This document shows, one piece after another, positions 1 to 12,389 of a stretch of DNA of 64,000 nt (its first letter is position 1; each line of letters opens with the position of its first letter). The stretch lies in NCBI GenBank assembly GCA_963573305.1, contig OY754327.1:140036855-140100854 (forward strand), given 5' to 3'. The notes beneath the pieces were generated by a model, which saw nothing but the letters and a program-made list of their open reading frames with translations, was not told where the DNA came from and did no database searches. This DNA comes from Pyrrhosoma nymphula (taxonomy: Eukaryota; Arthropoda; Insecta; Odonata; Coenagrionidae). A program made the position numbers and the translations under genes.

Positions 1-604
1 TTTGGCCCGCGTGCTCCCATCGAAATTACATCGCAGCCGAGGCAGAAGGGTTCAGAGGGCCCATGCCGTCGCTATTTATTTGTGAAAACGTTAACGTAAC
101 ATTACCGCCGGTGTTTAGGGCAAGGGAGGATGCTGGCAGAGAAGTTTACCAGCTATTGGGCGGGGCGGCGTCGTTTTGCTGGCGGGCAGGCCATAAATAC
201 AAGGGGGAAAGGGGGGTTTGCGCGCTTGTGGCCCACCTTTTTAGGGGTGGGGGTTGGGCGAGTGGAGTGAGCGTCGCTTGGACCTGACCCGGCCCGGTCT
301 CATGCCTATTAATCTTAAAGCTATGAGTGACCCTTTCAAAAGGAAAATGGCCTTTCTTATGCCATAAACTGGCCCGGTCAAGAAAGAGTGGATAACGTTA
401 GTGATGCCAGAATAATGTATTTAGTTAAGGCTGCCAGGTCAGTTATCAATGTGAATGGTCCCCGGAGTTTTTGGTCGTTGAGTTAACTCCTTTAAAAGTT
501 TTTTCAATAATTTTCATCCGATAATATTGGTGAAAGTGAACTACAGAGGAAATGAATCTTTGTTAAAGACCCTTGCCTCGGTGACGAAATTTCCCATCCA
601 TGAC
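1..604. other. GC-rich window start, no gene recognised
   Basis: The first 300 bases are GC- and CpG-rich with G-runs (about 205-260). A 74-codon open frame at 63-287 runs through these G-runs but shows no recognisable domain and is probably chance. The sequence turns AT-rich after 300. I see no promoter element or splice pair that I can defend. Confidence 0.3.
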
Positions 605-700
605 GAAAGCGGGACTCGAACCCACGGCCTTTTATTTCCCGGGCCGGAGTGCTAACAGTCATAGTTTATGTGGCCTGTCTCGTTCACCTATGAATGTCTA
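605..700 (-). mobile_element. tRNA-derived SINE head (minus strand)
   Basis: On the minus strand the segment reads as an RNA polymerase III internal promoter: a B-box-like GGGTTCGAGTCCCG (complement at 610-623) preceded by an A-box-like GTTAGCACTCCGG. The spacing is tRNA-like but it is not a functional tRNA, because I see no cloverleaf with a proper acceptor stem. Such isolated heads are typical of SINE copies. Confidence 0.55.
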
Positions 701-719
701 GAGATTTTCTACAGTGCAT

Positions 720-3570
720 GCTTTATCACTTAGTTTAATCATTACCTGTTACATCGTCAGGACAATAAGAAATAATGAAAACCATCTTAAGCCATGCCAT
801 TCGTTCGCAAAACGCCAGTTTATTTCACTCTTAGGGTAGAAAAAATGATCAAGAAGTGTTTAATGTTATTAGAGATGTTGTAAAAACAAGCCATTCACTA
901 GGAGCGTCATCTGGGAGAATAGATCGACTCTGTGAACGACGGGAAAAGAAAATAGACAATTAGGAGCAACAGCTTGGTTTGATTGCCAGTTACTGCTTAA
1001 GTTGCATCGTTGTAACGATCGCAAGCATGGAATCCAATATAAAATTAGCTACAAACGTGAAACTGGGAAATAAAGAAAGTAGAATGCCTATGTGAGCTCT
1101 GAGCAACTCATTTGTTCGGTTCTCATGCGGTCTCCGACTCCAGCATACCCCACGGGCAGTCGCTTCTTTCGCTCGCATCATAATTGTGGCAATTGTGCTC
1201 CTCAAGACTTTTGAGGAGGGAACAAAAAAAGAAGAAATAACTTCTTTCACCGCGCCTCATTTGGAATCCCGCGTGGGAAGGAATAATTCCACGCCCGGAG
1301 TGGAGAAGATAAAAAAGAGGAGGGAGGGACGGTGTTGAAAGCCAGCAAGCGAAGCCTCTTTAGCAGGCGAGAAAAAGAGTCGCCCTAATTTTCTCGGAGA
1401 AATCGATGGGATTAACACGTAGAGAATAGGCTTGACAAAGGAGGAGAATCATCTACATTCGCACAATGGCCCACGAGTCACCACAAGGGTGCGTTGCCGG
1501 AGGGATTGCGAAGGTAGCCGTGAAAAATTAGGGATGGAGAATCCCTTTTAAAGGAATGTAGTACACTTGCAGTCACACTGCGGTATTTCCCTCTGCTTGA
1601 ACTGCTTGCCATGAACTGCGTCAAGGAAACTCTTATTCTTGAATCAGAGTAATCTACCATTCACCACCATTCCTCAAGTGTGTGACGGAACTTAGAGCAC
1701 GCTGTCTCGAATATCTCACGGACTCCATCTCACTTCTTAAATCACTCTTGTCCGAACTGCCGATGTGGAGATGCTCTGTCCTTGACATCGCGAGTACAAT
1801 TGCACGCCTCATGCCTTTGCAGTAGGTTCAACCTGTTATCTAGTCACTTGTCTTTTTCAGTAGCTCTCATCCCTGATTTTTTTTATATTCTTGTCGGCAG
1901 TTTTGTTTGAGTGATGGTGGTTTGTCACGCAGCCAGATTGTTTCCATCTTCTCATTAATTCAATCCAAGTTTTCTGAGAGTATGCCAAAATTTTCTCAGC
2001 GTTATTAATTTGAGTCTTACGAAAATACACCTAACATCTTCCTGGCTTATGCATTTTGCCATACTACTTCGTTGGTGAGTGGATCTCTGTCAAAAATGTC
2101 GTGACATCTCTGTTTTTTCTTTGAGATTAGAAATAACTGCACATTTTTTGTGTGTAATTCAAATGCGGGCATATCTTCATTCATTCTTATGCCCCTTAAC
2201 AGAATATTGCTATACATATGGCACTATGCATTTCGGTATTAGGGATTAATAGTTCTATATTAGTTTTTCTTTTTCATCGACATTATACATGCAGTGTTTT
2301 GGCGGTAAAGGACTTTTCACGGTAAAGTAAATGGCCCCATGAACTTCTGTGACTATTAAAAACCGAAACTATTATTTTGCAGTTTTTAATTCGTAAGAAG
2401 CGGATAGTTTATGAGTTACTTTAGCGTTCATGTTTCATCCATGGTCAGGCCTCAGCTTTAAAATGTTTTTTTGAATCCTCGAGAGATGGGGCTGTTTGCG
2501 TCTTCGGTAACTCAGGATATTATCGAGAAAAGAAGAACTGTTTGTATTTTTCCTCTGATAAATCTTTAATGTGACCAGTTTCAGTGTTTTGCATAATTGT
2601 AAAGACATCGATGTAAAAAATAGAAACTGGTCGCATTAATAATACAACGGTCAAATACTGCGAAGAGTTCCCCTTTCGTTATGCACAATTTCCCCCACAT
2701 CAGTCGTGAGAAAGCATAATTAATGGGGTTAATTGCGTGAGTAAATGTTTCCCACGTGCCTATCCTATATTGCCTAACGCTGTGCTGATAGCAAGGTACA
2801 ATATGACATGAAAGTGTAGAAAAGCCGCAGCGTTCTTAAAAATTGAGTCCACTGGGATATTTCAGGACGCAGAAACTATGAGATGGGTCGATAATTCTAG
2901 TCTTGTTTGTACCTCTGCTCAAAGATAATGATGACGCAAGATAACTTTCAGTCCTGATGAATTAGAGATCTTGCAATTGACTTGCTTAACTCGAAGGATT
3001 CCAGGATCTGTGCAGCGTTATGCGAAAGCTCATCGAGTTTCCTATCAGGAAATATCCCCGATGCAAAGACTTCTTTTTAAAATTTAAAGTAGTCGCAGTT
3101 TTCATTCACGTGATATTAGTTACGCCTTTTAAACTCCTAATGCGTAGTAACCACGTTCGGGAAAGATCATATACCAATGCAGAAAATAGATTCTATTATT
3201 TCGTTTTATATGTATACAAATGCATATTTCAGTCAATCGTATTTTTAATCATGGCATGTCATAGTGTGTAGAATGGTGCCCAATATCTCCCAGGTTTGTA
3301 TATCTCTTGGGCTCTCTTGAAATATGCAGTTAAAATAATGGTTGCTTTATTAAGATGAACAGTTGATTGCAACGTTGTACTAAAAATGTCTTTGGTACAT
3401 TAATACAGCCGTCATGATGGACAAATTACATTCCGAAACGTTGACAAAGAGGAGTTGAATGTTCGATTCGTGACCAACCTTAAATGAATATAGAAAGAAA
3501 AAATGCTACAAGTATTCACTTTTCTGTCGAGCGTGACCTGGTTTTCTCCGTATCCTAATATACGCGTCTC
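720..3570. other. AT-rich non-coding stretch with nothing recognised
   Basis: There are no long open frames, no splice-bounded exon and no terminal repeats that I can support. Open frames at 990-1250 (-) and 3020-3271 (+) are short and show no domain or codon pattern that sets them apart from chance. Confidence 0.4.
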
Positions 3571-3885
3571 CACGGATGTATGAATATTCGCGCTTCTCGC
3601 ACCACACGCGATATTACATGAGCAGTGGGCGGAGAGGAGTCTCATTAGACAGGACTGGGGGAGGGGGATGGGATGGGTGTGGAGCGAAAGGCCGGGTGGC
3701 GGGGGACCGCCACTGGACATCCCTACGGTACACACATACATCCCGATCCGCCTCACCTGCATCGGGACGCCGAGGGAGGCAATCCTGTCGGGGATGAGGT
3801 CGGACCACGCGGAGTTGGGATATGGTATCTCCTCCATCCAAGGTGTGCGCTTGGTGGAATGCCACCATCGCCGTCGCTGAGTTTA
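3560..3885. other. G-rich/CpG island with a G-quadruplex motif
   Basis: This GC-rich pocket in AT-rich DNA carries many CpG and several overlapping open frames on both strands, which is a by-product of few AT-rich stops. At 3657-3677 four G-runs follow one another (GGGG, GGGGG, GGG, GGG) with 1-2 base loops, a textbook intramolecular G-quadruplex pattern. The function is unknown. It could be a regulatory element upstream of exon A or part of a degraded transposon. Confidence 0.45.
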
Positions 3886-6800
3886 ATTTAGCGGATTAAT
3901 TTGGCCCGACCACCCTTTCCGTACCCCCTCTTCCCCATCCAAGACGACTGGATATCCCTTCTAAAGGAACCGGAGTGTGTCTTAGGAATGACAAAATACG
4001 CGCTGGAGGCGCCGATGCAATCACACGCGTGCTTTACCCAATGCGCACGCGCAGGAGAGACCTTACTGATTTCGTACATTTCAAGGTACCACAGAACTCG
4101 TTCCCCAAAGCCACAAGTCTATTCACGGGACCCATGAAATCGACTGTAAATGTCACATACGTCCTCAACCACGACTTCTCTTTTGGGGAGATGCGCCCAG
4201 AGTTGGCACAGTGCTTATCATTAGAATGTTCGGAACGGAAGACCGAGCAGCAGCAGTAAATTCACTCTTGGCTTTGAAAACCGACCGCGAACGAAGTTCC
4301 GTTCACGGTTCGCAAGATTTGGTAGAAATTTACAAAATTAGGGAGGAAGTATGATAAGGCTACTGGAGAGCCTAGAAATCTATGTCAGTGAGGTACAGAT
4401 GACCCAGAGAAGGATCACAAAAAGCTCTTTACTCCGAGGGGATCGTGAACACCGATGCCAAATCGACGGCTTAGGACGACCGGATGTGATTTGAAGAACG
4501 CACACCGCTACTGCAAGCTACTCGATTAACTCATGCAAAGTTTACGGATTCCGCGAGCTGGGCTAAGTTTCAATACCCGATGCATATGAAGTGAGTTTTA
4601 TTTGAATTTTGGATCACATTTGGGAGTCAACAAAAGATTTTATACGCGGACCAAGCAAAATGTGTACATATAGGTATATAGATCTTTTGATCTATTCTTT
4701 GCGCGGCGCAAGAGACAGCTATTACGGAAAGTTTTGTGCATAAGCTTAAGAAGTAATATTAGATTTTTCCCAGAACTAAAATATGTTTCTCCTCTATTGG
4801 GGCCTGGCTTCGATTCCCTCAGTCGAAGGATTTACTAGTCGTATCAAGACTCGATACATACCATGTGCAGCGCTTCCGCCGTCCTAGTACATCGCATGAG
4901 TGTATTTAATGGGCGGCTGGTTGATACCTTTCAGTCATAAGGAAATACGCCAGGGTCAAAGCCTCTCTCCTCCAGCGCTTTGCCTCCAATTAGCGAGAAT
5001 TGAACTCTTACGCTTGACATCTCGCGTGAACTGGCCAACAGCTGCCGCTAAAAGCAAACGGGAGCATTTTCTCGCGCTTATTGTCGGCACATAGTTGCGC
5101 ATATTGTCGGTATATGTGCATTGTGTATTATCTTCACCTGCAACACTTTGTTGTTGAGCTCTGACGAGTGGTAATTTACGGGTGATGTATGTATTCAGGG
5201 AAAAATACCGGGAATCCAAACCACAAAGCAGGAAAAAAGTCTGTAATTTAGCACTTAGCAAATATTCATCGGGCATTTACACGAGTGGAAATGAGAACTT
5301 TCGACCTTGTGACGCGTGACGTTTGTTCTGATTATTTGATGAAATATGCTTTTTAGACTTCTTCTATCGATTTTCTTCTCGTTAAGTCCTGATTTGATCA
5401 GGAAAATTGGTTAAATGATGGCAATGGCAAACCAAATAATTTGTGACTCATTAAACGGCATATGCTCTGAGGCTGAAATTAATGTTCCTCACGCATAGTT
5501 AATTACCATACGCTTCAATGTTGTCCCTCTTTCGCATGAAATAGCGGATTTAAAACAACGATTAGCGTTTGCGAATGCAAATTCAGTTAGCGTGACTTTC
5601 CAAAGAAAATAAAATGTCTACCCTTATTACAATTTAATACGCTGGAGCAAACGATATGAACTCTAACTTAGCCGAGGCTGGAATTCCTAATTTTCTCTTG
5701 CAGATTTTCCCGGAAGTTACGCTGGTGAATGTCCTCTCACAAAAGTGGCAGCGAATGATGGATAGCCACGTGAAATGCAGCCTTCCACCTTTTACCGAAT
5801 TCGAAGTTCCTAATGTGTGCACGGTGTAAAAAGTGGTATTCGGGTACTTATACCCATCCTGAAACTTCATCCAATTGGAAAGACGTACCCTTCTTGCGTT
5901 TGACCGAGTCTCTGCCACTTAGTAAGACTTTCTTCCCTCAGTCACGGTAATTCTTGCTTTCAACCTTCTTCGCCCAAAATTTACTGAATTGGCAGCTAGA
6001 TGACGACGCCTGAGCATATCTTCCCACGTAATTTTACCTGTGCTTTAAAATCCTCTTATCTGGTGAGTGAACTGAAAGTCACAAGTATTTTTTTGAAAAT
6101 TTCTCTCCACTCATGTAACCGACCCACGTGGTAGGGGAAAAACATATCTCTTAACAAAATAATTAAGGCTCTGATTACATATTATTTCCCCTCCTAAATA
6201 AGAGAGTTACACTGTCGAACAGATAGTTGCAAAATAAAAAATACGTGCACAATTCCCTCTTCAAAATCACAGCGACTAAAACTACAATTAAGCAAGACAT
6301 TAATGCATCAACGTTCTTTTCTCATCCAATTCCTGTGCCCAACTCGTTCCCTTCTTCTTGGCGAGTATCCTAACACTCCCTGCTACACGCTATTACGGCG
6401 GCTCTTTGGGTAGTTAGTACATTTATATGTATTTCCATCTGCTCATTTGTAAATGGAGCGTATTTATTCAATAGCTCCTACTATGGTGAGTTGCTCCTCA
6501 ATAGCAGAAGTGCTCTTTTTGAACTCCATTTTAGCTATTCAAATTCCTAGGATGAAACCTATCATCCCGTCTTCACCACATTTACCTAAAATATTTTAGG
6601 CAGTGCCAAGTTAAACCCTTAGTTAATTCATTTATTTTCTTGGAATTTGTTAACCACGTACAAATTCCCGAATCCCGTCAATCCCTTCTTCTTCAAAAGT
6701 TTATGCTGGTATTCAGGATGTCGGCGACTTCTGAGAAATGGGGTTACTTGTAGTTCGCTTTCAATGACGCTCTTCAGCGCATAAGTAAGTAGTTCCTTAC

Positions 6801-6955
6801 AAAATAACAACCAAAAATTGTCGAAGAAAGTACTCAGTAGCACACCAGAAATCAATGCTTTAAAATGTGAAGCTTAAACTTGAACAGCGTTGGAATGGAG
6901 AGAAGTAGAAGATAAGGAAATGGTGTTATTTGTGAGATGAAAATCAAATGAACTC
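3885..6955. other. Unrecognised AT-rich DNA
   Basis: Short open frames occur on both strands (for example 4956-5276 and 5634-5918, minus) but none has a recognisable domain, splice pair or repeated structure. A possible weak B box (ggcttcgattccc) is seen near 4807 without a convincing A box, so I do not call a SINE there. Confidence 0.35.
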
Positions 6956-6984
6956 ATTCTGAGACCTTATCTTACTTCTTTTTA

Positions 6985-7187
6985 AATCAAATGGACACGT
7001 TCTAGCAGCCTCTTAACAACAGCATTGTAAGGAGAAGTTAATGAGAAGAGTTACTTGCAAAGACCAAAGATGGAATAAATCAAGCAGATTAGGAGGATGC
7101 TAAAATAAAAACTTATTTTCAAGGATGAAGTGATAAGCTGAAAAGAGATGGCTGTGAAGAGCTGCAGCAAACCAATTTTCGGACTGA
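6985..7187 (+). mobile_element. 3' end fragment of a non-LTR retrotransposon (LINE) ORF, degraded
   Basis: Remains of the region after the reverse transcriptase can be read across several frameshifts: a NGHVL-like stretch and LNNSIVRR near 6990-7035, RPKME*IKQIRRML near 7063-7100, and the terminal AAANQFSD followed by a stop at 7185-7187. The R-P-K/R-x-E-Y-x-K-Q pattern and an A-A-x-N-Q-S-D-stop ending recur in two other LINE relics of this window (about 12.0 and 18.8 kb), so this is one family. The sequence after the stop (to about 7240) is probably its 3' untranslated tail. It has multiple stops and no reverse transcriptase core, so it is a dead 5'-truncated copy. Confidence 0.6.
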
Positions 7188-7249
7188 TAACTGCTGATCA
7201 TATCTGCTGCGCATATCTGGCATATCTGCGATATGTGGTGTTTCTTCAT

Positions 7250-8780
7250 AATAGTTGAGTGCAAAAACGTTAAGGTATTTGGTACCATCTTTTATCATTA
7301 AATTTGGTTGGTTAGTATCCGTTAATCGTGTTTCACGAAGATTCGAAAAATAATTTTTTTTATTTTCATCCTCTCTCATTTTATTAATATAGTCTCTCAT
7401 ATTCACCATACGAGATACTTGGGAGTTCATTAAAGAATTTATGGCTTAGAAGGGCATCAATTCAAATGCTTGGGAGTCCTTGCATGGAAGAAGTTTAGTA
7501 TGAAACCGCATACGCTTACTAAGCTCTCTCAAGATTTTAAATTAAGATCTTACTTCAGTAACTATCATTACGATTCAGTGGCATGCTCATGGCAAGCTTC
7601 CATTCATTTTGAAGCTTGTGAGCAGCCTAACGGAAAGTTGCCTCACCCTCTCGCATTTCCCTCTCTGATATATGTACCCTATGAACAGGATTCAAAGTTC
7701 GATGATGAGTATTTCCCGTCAAAATAAACATTTGCCAAATAACCTGCTCTTTACGCTTGTATAAACCTAATAGTGATGAAGGAATGAAATGTTTACGTTG
7801 AGGATCAGTACAGGAAACGAACTCCTACTAAAGAAAATCCGCCTAAGTTTAAGTTCACTCAAACTATTGCTCATGGTAAACTTTCCACTTGAAAATACTG
7901 TGCGCACTCGTATAAAAACTGAAATATGTTAATTATAGGAATTTAAAAAAGCTATGAAATGGAGAATTATGAATTTGTGCCGATCAACCCGAGCATTTTA
8001 AAAGAAGAGTATATTGAAAATGAATTCAGCTCTAGAGCAGATGCTCTTCTCAAGAGAAATTTTATTGGTTCCTAATATGCCTCCTATGCAGAAAAAAGTG
8101 TACAATTCTAGTATCTATTTTCACGATGGGCTTAAGCTGAATTACACTATTATGTCCTAATATTTCGATGGCAATATTTACTTAATTTCCCTTGCACATA
8201 TGTGTGGTACTTAGAATCAACGGATAAGAGTTTGGCTTATGGCCATGGTTCCCCTCGCTATTTCTGCTCGGGTTTGCAGTTGATGGAACTCACTCACTGC
8301 TGAATGCTGTGAACCAATAGCCAAGTTTAATTGAGCTCTAAGTGTGACTTCTAGAAAGCAGTGCAAATCCACCTGTTTTCTCTTACTCCGTTTCGCAACA
8401 TTCAAAGCGTTAACCGCTCCCACGAAGCGTACTATTAAGGTTTTGTGTGTTCATTGAGAGGTAACTAGCGGCAAACGAGCCATTTCCGTTAAAATGGTGA
8501 GTAAAATCATAGATTATATAATATGTATTTTGGTCATAAAACCCGATACTAGGTATTCTTATGCCACGACTATATTAGAATATCTTAGTCTCCATGTTCC
8601 ATGTATTTTATGATCAAATTCGACTTGAATCAAAATCATTAAGGAAATAATCATTGTCATTTATATACCAAATGTAATAAAAGTGGCATATTTCATTGTT
8701 TATTATGCTGAAGTAAATATTATGTATTATTGTCAACCACGATGAACGGCAAATAATGCTATGTAAGTTTCAAGAGGATG
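7250..8780. other. Unrecognised AT-rich DNA
   Basis: There is nothing with a supported function. A 103-codon open frame on the minus strand (7119-7430) overlaps the LINE tail and is composed mainly of low-information sequence. Confidence 0.35.
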
Positions 8781-8790
8781 AATGTTTTCT

Positions 8791-8925
8791 GGACCGGGAA
8801 TGAAACCATAGACATCCGGATTTTTGAGTCAATAGGCAGGCCACTACGCTCTCCAAGATTCCTTTCGTAGTCTGAGCATTGGCCAGGAGAAGCAAAAGTT
8901 TGCATTTCGATTCCCGATTCAAGGG
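8791..8925. mobile_element. Two tRNA-like SINE heads in opposite orientation
   Basis: On the minus strand (about 8862 back to 8790) there is an A-box-like GAGCGTAGTGGCCTG and a B-box-like GGTTTCATTCCCGG. On the plus strand directly beside it (about 8864-8925) are GTAGTCTGAGCATTGGCC, then AAAAGTTTGCATTTCGATT and CCCG, again A-box then B-box order. The two heads sit 5' end to 5' end with almost no spacer. They are probably two degraded SINE insertions or one rearranged element. The pair lies about 120 bases upstream of the splice acceptor of exon A. Confidence 0.5.
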
Positions 8926-9045
8926 ACCTATTTCATCTGATAATGTGGAAATATTTACAGCTTAATAAGCTGACTATGCCTTAATGTCATTTCCGTGCTA
9001 TCGTCGCATGTAATCTGATGATCATAAAATCTATTCCATTCGCAG

Positions 9046-9273
9046 GTATGCGCAGGAGCGGTTTCGCGTGGAAGCCGAGGTCGCTGTCAACAGAGCTAAC
9101 ATGTTGACCCGTCTGTGGAAGTACGCGCCGGCATCCCTTCTAGCCTCCGAGTACATTCTGCATGCCTCGGTCTTCTCCATGGTGGAGTTCGACGAGGACA
9201 TCTTCGCCGCAGGAAACTGCTATGACGCCTACCAATATGGAAACAACCACCTCTACTGCCCCTACGCTTACAG
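9046..9273 (+). CDS. Internal exon A of a GPR158/GPR179-like class C receptor (Cache domain, first part)
   Basis: This internal coding exon has a pyrimidine-containing acceptor ending in ttcgcag at 9045. It starts with the last base of a split codon and then reads 75 codons without a stop, beginning YAQERFRVEAEV. Visible parts are an amphipathic helix (about residues 5-25), a second helix-like segment SEYILHASVFSMVEF (34-48), an acidic turn DEDIFAAG and two cysteines (C58, C71) in the stretch NCYDAYQY to LYCPYAYR. From memory of human GPR158, the ASVFSMVEFDEDIFAAG segment lines up with the helix before the first Cache strands, and exon B continues the match, so I infer the extracellular ligand-sensing Cache domain of a GPR158/179-type orphan receptor (insect CG31760-like). 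The family acts at the plasma membrane and binds RGS7-Gbeta5 in vertebrates. The exon is GC-richer than its surroundings, as expected for coding DNA. There is no start codon or signal peptide here, so the N-terminus lies upstream. Confidence 0.75.
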
Positions 9274-9279
9274 GCATGT

Positions 9280-11520
9280 GTCTCTTTATGGTTATTTTTT
9301 TACAGGAAGCTAGATTTTACTGTTGTTATATCTGTAAATTTTCTCTTAATTGTCCTTACAAGCTTGAAGTATACGAAACTTCTTGGTTTGGCGAGATTTT
9401 ATTTCATGAGACTAAATGGAATATGATTTAATTTCATGAGACTAAAAATAGTTCACTATTGAAATAGAAATTTTATCGAACGATATTAGTGCACAGAAAA
9501 ATATAAATGATCATGCGCAGTACAGGAACATACTACAGAGACATTTTCGGAGTGACAGTGAGAGCAATGGAAAATTGTAGGACTGAATTCCTTTCAAGAG
9601 TCACCGCTATCATTCATTTTGACTGATTCCTTAAGGTGACTAATCACTGAAGACCAATTTTCTTCCACCATGTAGGCGGATGATTAATTTAAAGCATTGT
9701 TCAGTAATTGAGCAGTAAGCGTTGTGAGAGCTTACTTAGATCCAATTCGACGTCACTCAAATTACAAGGCGCCCCTAAGGTAGACTGTGTCAAATCAATA
9801 AGTAGGTGAATTCTTAAAAAGGAATTTCGGGATAGATAAGGAGGAAGTGACCCGGAAACTCTATCCTCTGAAGTAACGTGATCTCTCGTCGTTCAAATGA
9901 AAGGGTCGTTAAAAATTCACGAATTGTGAATCGAGGTCAATCGCCAGACTACGCGACGGCATTTCCGCAGACATTTTGCTGGAAATTAGACCGAAAAGCT
10001 GAAAGAAAGAAAAAAAAACTAGCAAGCATCAAATTTACAGAGGGACTCCCAGAGGTCATTCGAATGGCTGATGGAAATAAAAGAATTACCTAAATATATC
10101 TAGATCAAACAGTTACGCCGAGCATCTTGAGTACCCTTGAGGTTCAAAGCCCGTGGTGATGCCGGCAAATATGAATTTCCTTTTCATCTCCGACCACGCT
10201 GGAGGGCATTGATCACTTAGAGAAAAGAAAGTCTAGAGAAAAAGGCTCTACCGGTTTTAACGATTGTAATTATTCATCATTCTGACGTCTCTGATTAGAT
10301 GTTTCTAATCGTTGAAAATGGTCCAGGGTCATAACAAAAGTGTGGGTCATTTCAAAGTGGACTCTTATTTTTAACGCCTGTTTTAAAAAGCTTCGTACCA
10401 AGCATAAATTTATTCAAATCATAATCCATAAGCAGGACTAAATGAAGGTGATACCGCGTCAAGCAGTCGGTCGAGACCATTAATGAAAGTTCGAACATTA
10501 CGGAGTGGTCTTTCTCATTTGTTAAACACATGTTCAACGAGTTTCGTGATGGCATATTCCAGGAAAATCTGCAAGAGAAAATTAGGAATTCCAACCTCGG
10601 CATAGGGTGAGTTCCTGTTGTTCACTCTAGCGTTAAACTGGTAGAAATTTTATTTTCGTTAGAAAATTAAGCCAGCTGAATGTGCGTTTATCAACGTTAA
10701 TCGATATTTAAAATCTGCTAATTAATGCAAAAGGGAGAGAACATTGAAGCGTGAAGCAACCGCAGAGAATACTCCTCCGTCACAAATTGTTTCGTTTCCA
10801 ATTGACATCATTTAGCCAGAATTTGTTCCCAGCTATGATTTTCGTGTAGTGGAAACGTTCAACTGGGGTAAATATAAAGATGAAAACGTAGCAATGACAC
10901 GAGGCAAGGTAATATGTACAACCCTCTCTGCCAAACGAGAACTACGACAATATGCGATCGGAACCAAAATCGAAATTTCGCCCCGGGGCTTTCCATCCAT
11001 CAGAACGGGCACAATAACCGTGGGGGAAATGGGCACTCCGTCTGATTTCAACATTCTGCCTCGGAAGCGCACTGATCGCATTGCAGCATTGTCCATCGAT
11101 AAGGGGATGCACCCAGTGCGCTTAGGGATCAAGAAGTTCTCATGGGGGATGGAGTAGAAATATTGGAGGAGGGAGTATAGTGGAGGCATCCAGGACGCCT
11201 CAATTTCACGAGCGCGGTGGAGGGATGGATGTTGGCTTTGACTTCGCCACAAAGGCTTGCCCTTGGAGCGGGTTTGGAGAGTGGGAGAGAGGCGGAGAGA
11301 CTGGGGCTTTCCGGGTCGAAAGACGAATATCTCACGACCGCGGGAGGGAGTGGGCGGAATATTATGTCATTCGTAGCTCCGCGGAAATCCATTCCAACGA
11401 TCCGGCACATCCATACCCACTCTGCTCCCTCCCATCGCACTCCCACCGTCATTTGTTTTTCCTGCCTGCTTGCCGCCCGGAGGAGGTGGGAGGCTGGTTC
11501 GCATTGAACAGAACATAAGA
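9280..11520. other. Start of the giant intron, unrecognised
   Basis: This is AT-rich sequence with no terminal repeats or coding motifs that I recognise. At 10833-11252 (-) and 10849-11157 (+) both strands stay open for over 300 bases in a more GC-rich patch, but neither translation shows a domain and there are no splice or start signals that favour either. Confidence 0.35.
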
Positions 11521-11525
11521 ACCTA

Positions 11526-11735
11526 GCTGGGCGGATCGGGTTGGTGTGGTAGCTTGGGAACTGACTTCCCATCCAGATTGCTGCGGTTCGAATGCCGGTA
11601 ACGGTGTAGATTTTTCAGTAAAAATCCGATATCAATATGCGTGATACGTGGAAGGCACTTCAATTACAGTACTTCGTCCTTCAGATGGGACGTTAAACTG
11701 TGGAATCCTTGGCGCTTTTGATACGGATAGGCTAA
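11526..11735 (+). mobile_element. tRNA-derived SINE with conserved body (plus strand)
   Basis: The tRNA-like head is at about 11530-11600: A-box-like TTGGTGTGGTAGCTTGGG and B-box-like GCGGTTCGAATGCCGG. The body contains GGGACGTTAAACTGTGG at about 11688-11704. The reverse complement of this body motif recurs at about 20893 and, diverged, at about 57058 and 61280, each with a tRNA-like head at the matching distance, so these are copies of one SINE family. Confidence 0.7.
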
Positions 11736-11919
11736 TGCTGTCTCCGGATGTCTCTCCATCATTTCCATGATTTGTGCTTCCAGTGACGAGAAGATAATGC
11801 AAAAGTGAACAGAGTTTAATTAAGATGAAGTTAAGATAATTCTCAAGTGACCAAATTTGGTTACAATATGGACTGTTCTTTTTAAAAAATTGATATAATT
11901 CTTTGTCATTGGACATTCA

Positions 11920-12270
11920 TTGATCGTTCAATCCTAAGATTGGTTGACTGCAGCCCTCCATCCTTCTCTATCTAATGCTAGTTTCCTTGCTCCCTGGTAG
12001 TTCTTCTTGTGTACTTTTCTATTTATATAGTCTATTTATTTATACTATCCCTTGGCCTTCCTCTTGGGACTGTTTCCTATATTGTTCCTTATGTTATATT
12101 CCTCACAGTCCCATTGTTCCTCAGGGTGTGTCCAGTCCATCTGGTTCTTCTTTTCTGTATAGTGTTCCATATAGTCCTTTCCTCTTCTACTCTTCTGTAT
12201 ACTGACTTCTGCCTTCAGCTTCTCTCTTCCGCATAGTAGGGTTCTGGTCTTCTTATTTATTTCAATTTTA
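11920..12270 (-). mobile_element. LINE ORF 3' fragment, degraded (minus strand)
   Basis: The reverse strand carries the C-terminal region typical of insect LINE endonuclease/reverse-transcriptase polyproteins. Recognisable blocks are RTRTLLCGREKLKAE, then W-T-G-H-T-L-R-N-N-G, then PRGRPRDSINK and, after a frameshift, GARKLALDREGWRAAVNQS near 11945-12000. The order W-x-G-H-x-L-R, G-R-P-R, L-x-x-D-R-x-x-W-R is characteristic of the segment after the reverse transcriptase. Several stops and frameshifts show it is dead. It is 5'-truncated; no RT core is seen here. The pyrimidine-rich look of the plus strand in this interval is simply the complement of this coding sequence. Confidence 0.75.
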
Positions 12271-12389
12271 TATTCTTGGAAATTAGAGAGGAAAAATCCT
12301 TTTGGGAACTTTCAGCAGGTTAACTACAAGGAAAGAGAAATTCTCATTTGTTGGATCGAATACTCAAGCGTTTGCATCCTGAGCCTAAG

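Noticed and set aside
9278..9283. GT donor gtgtct for exon A
   Set aside because: It gives the wrong phase and a stop codon in exon B. The GC donor five bases upstream keeps the frame.
10833..11252. Overlapping long open frames on both strands
   Set aside because: Neither frame has a domain or signals that favour it, and the overlap on opposite strands points to base composition.
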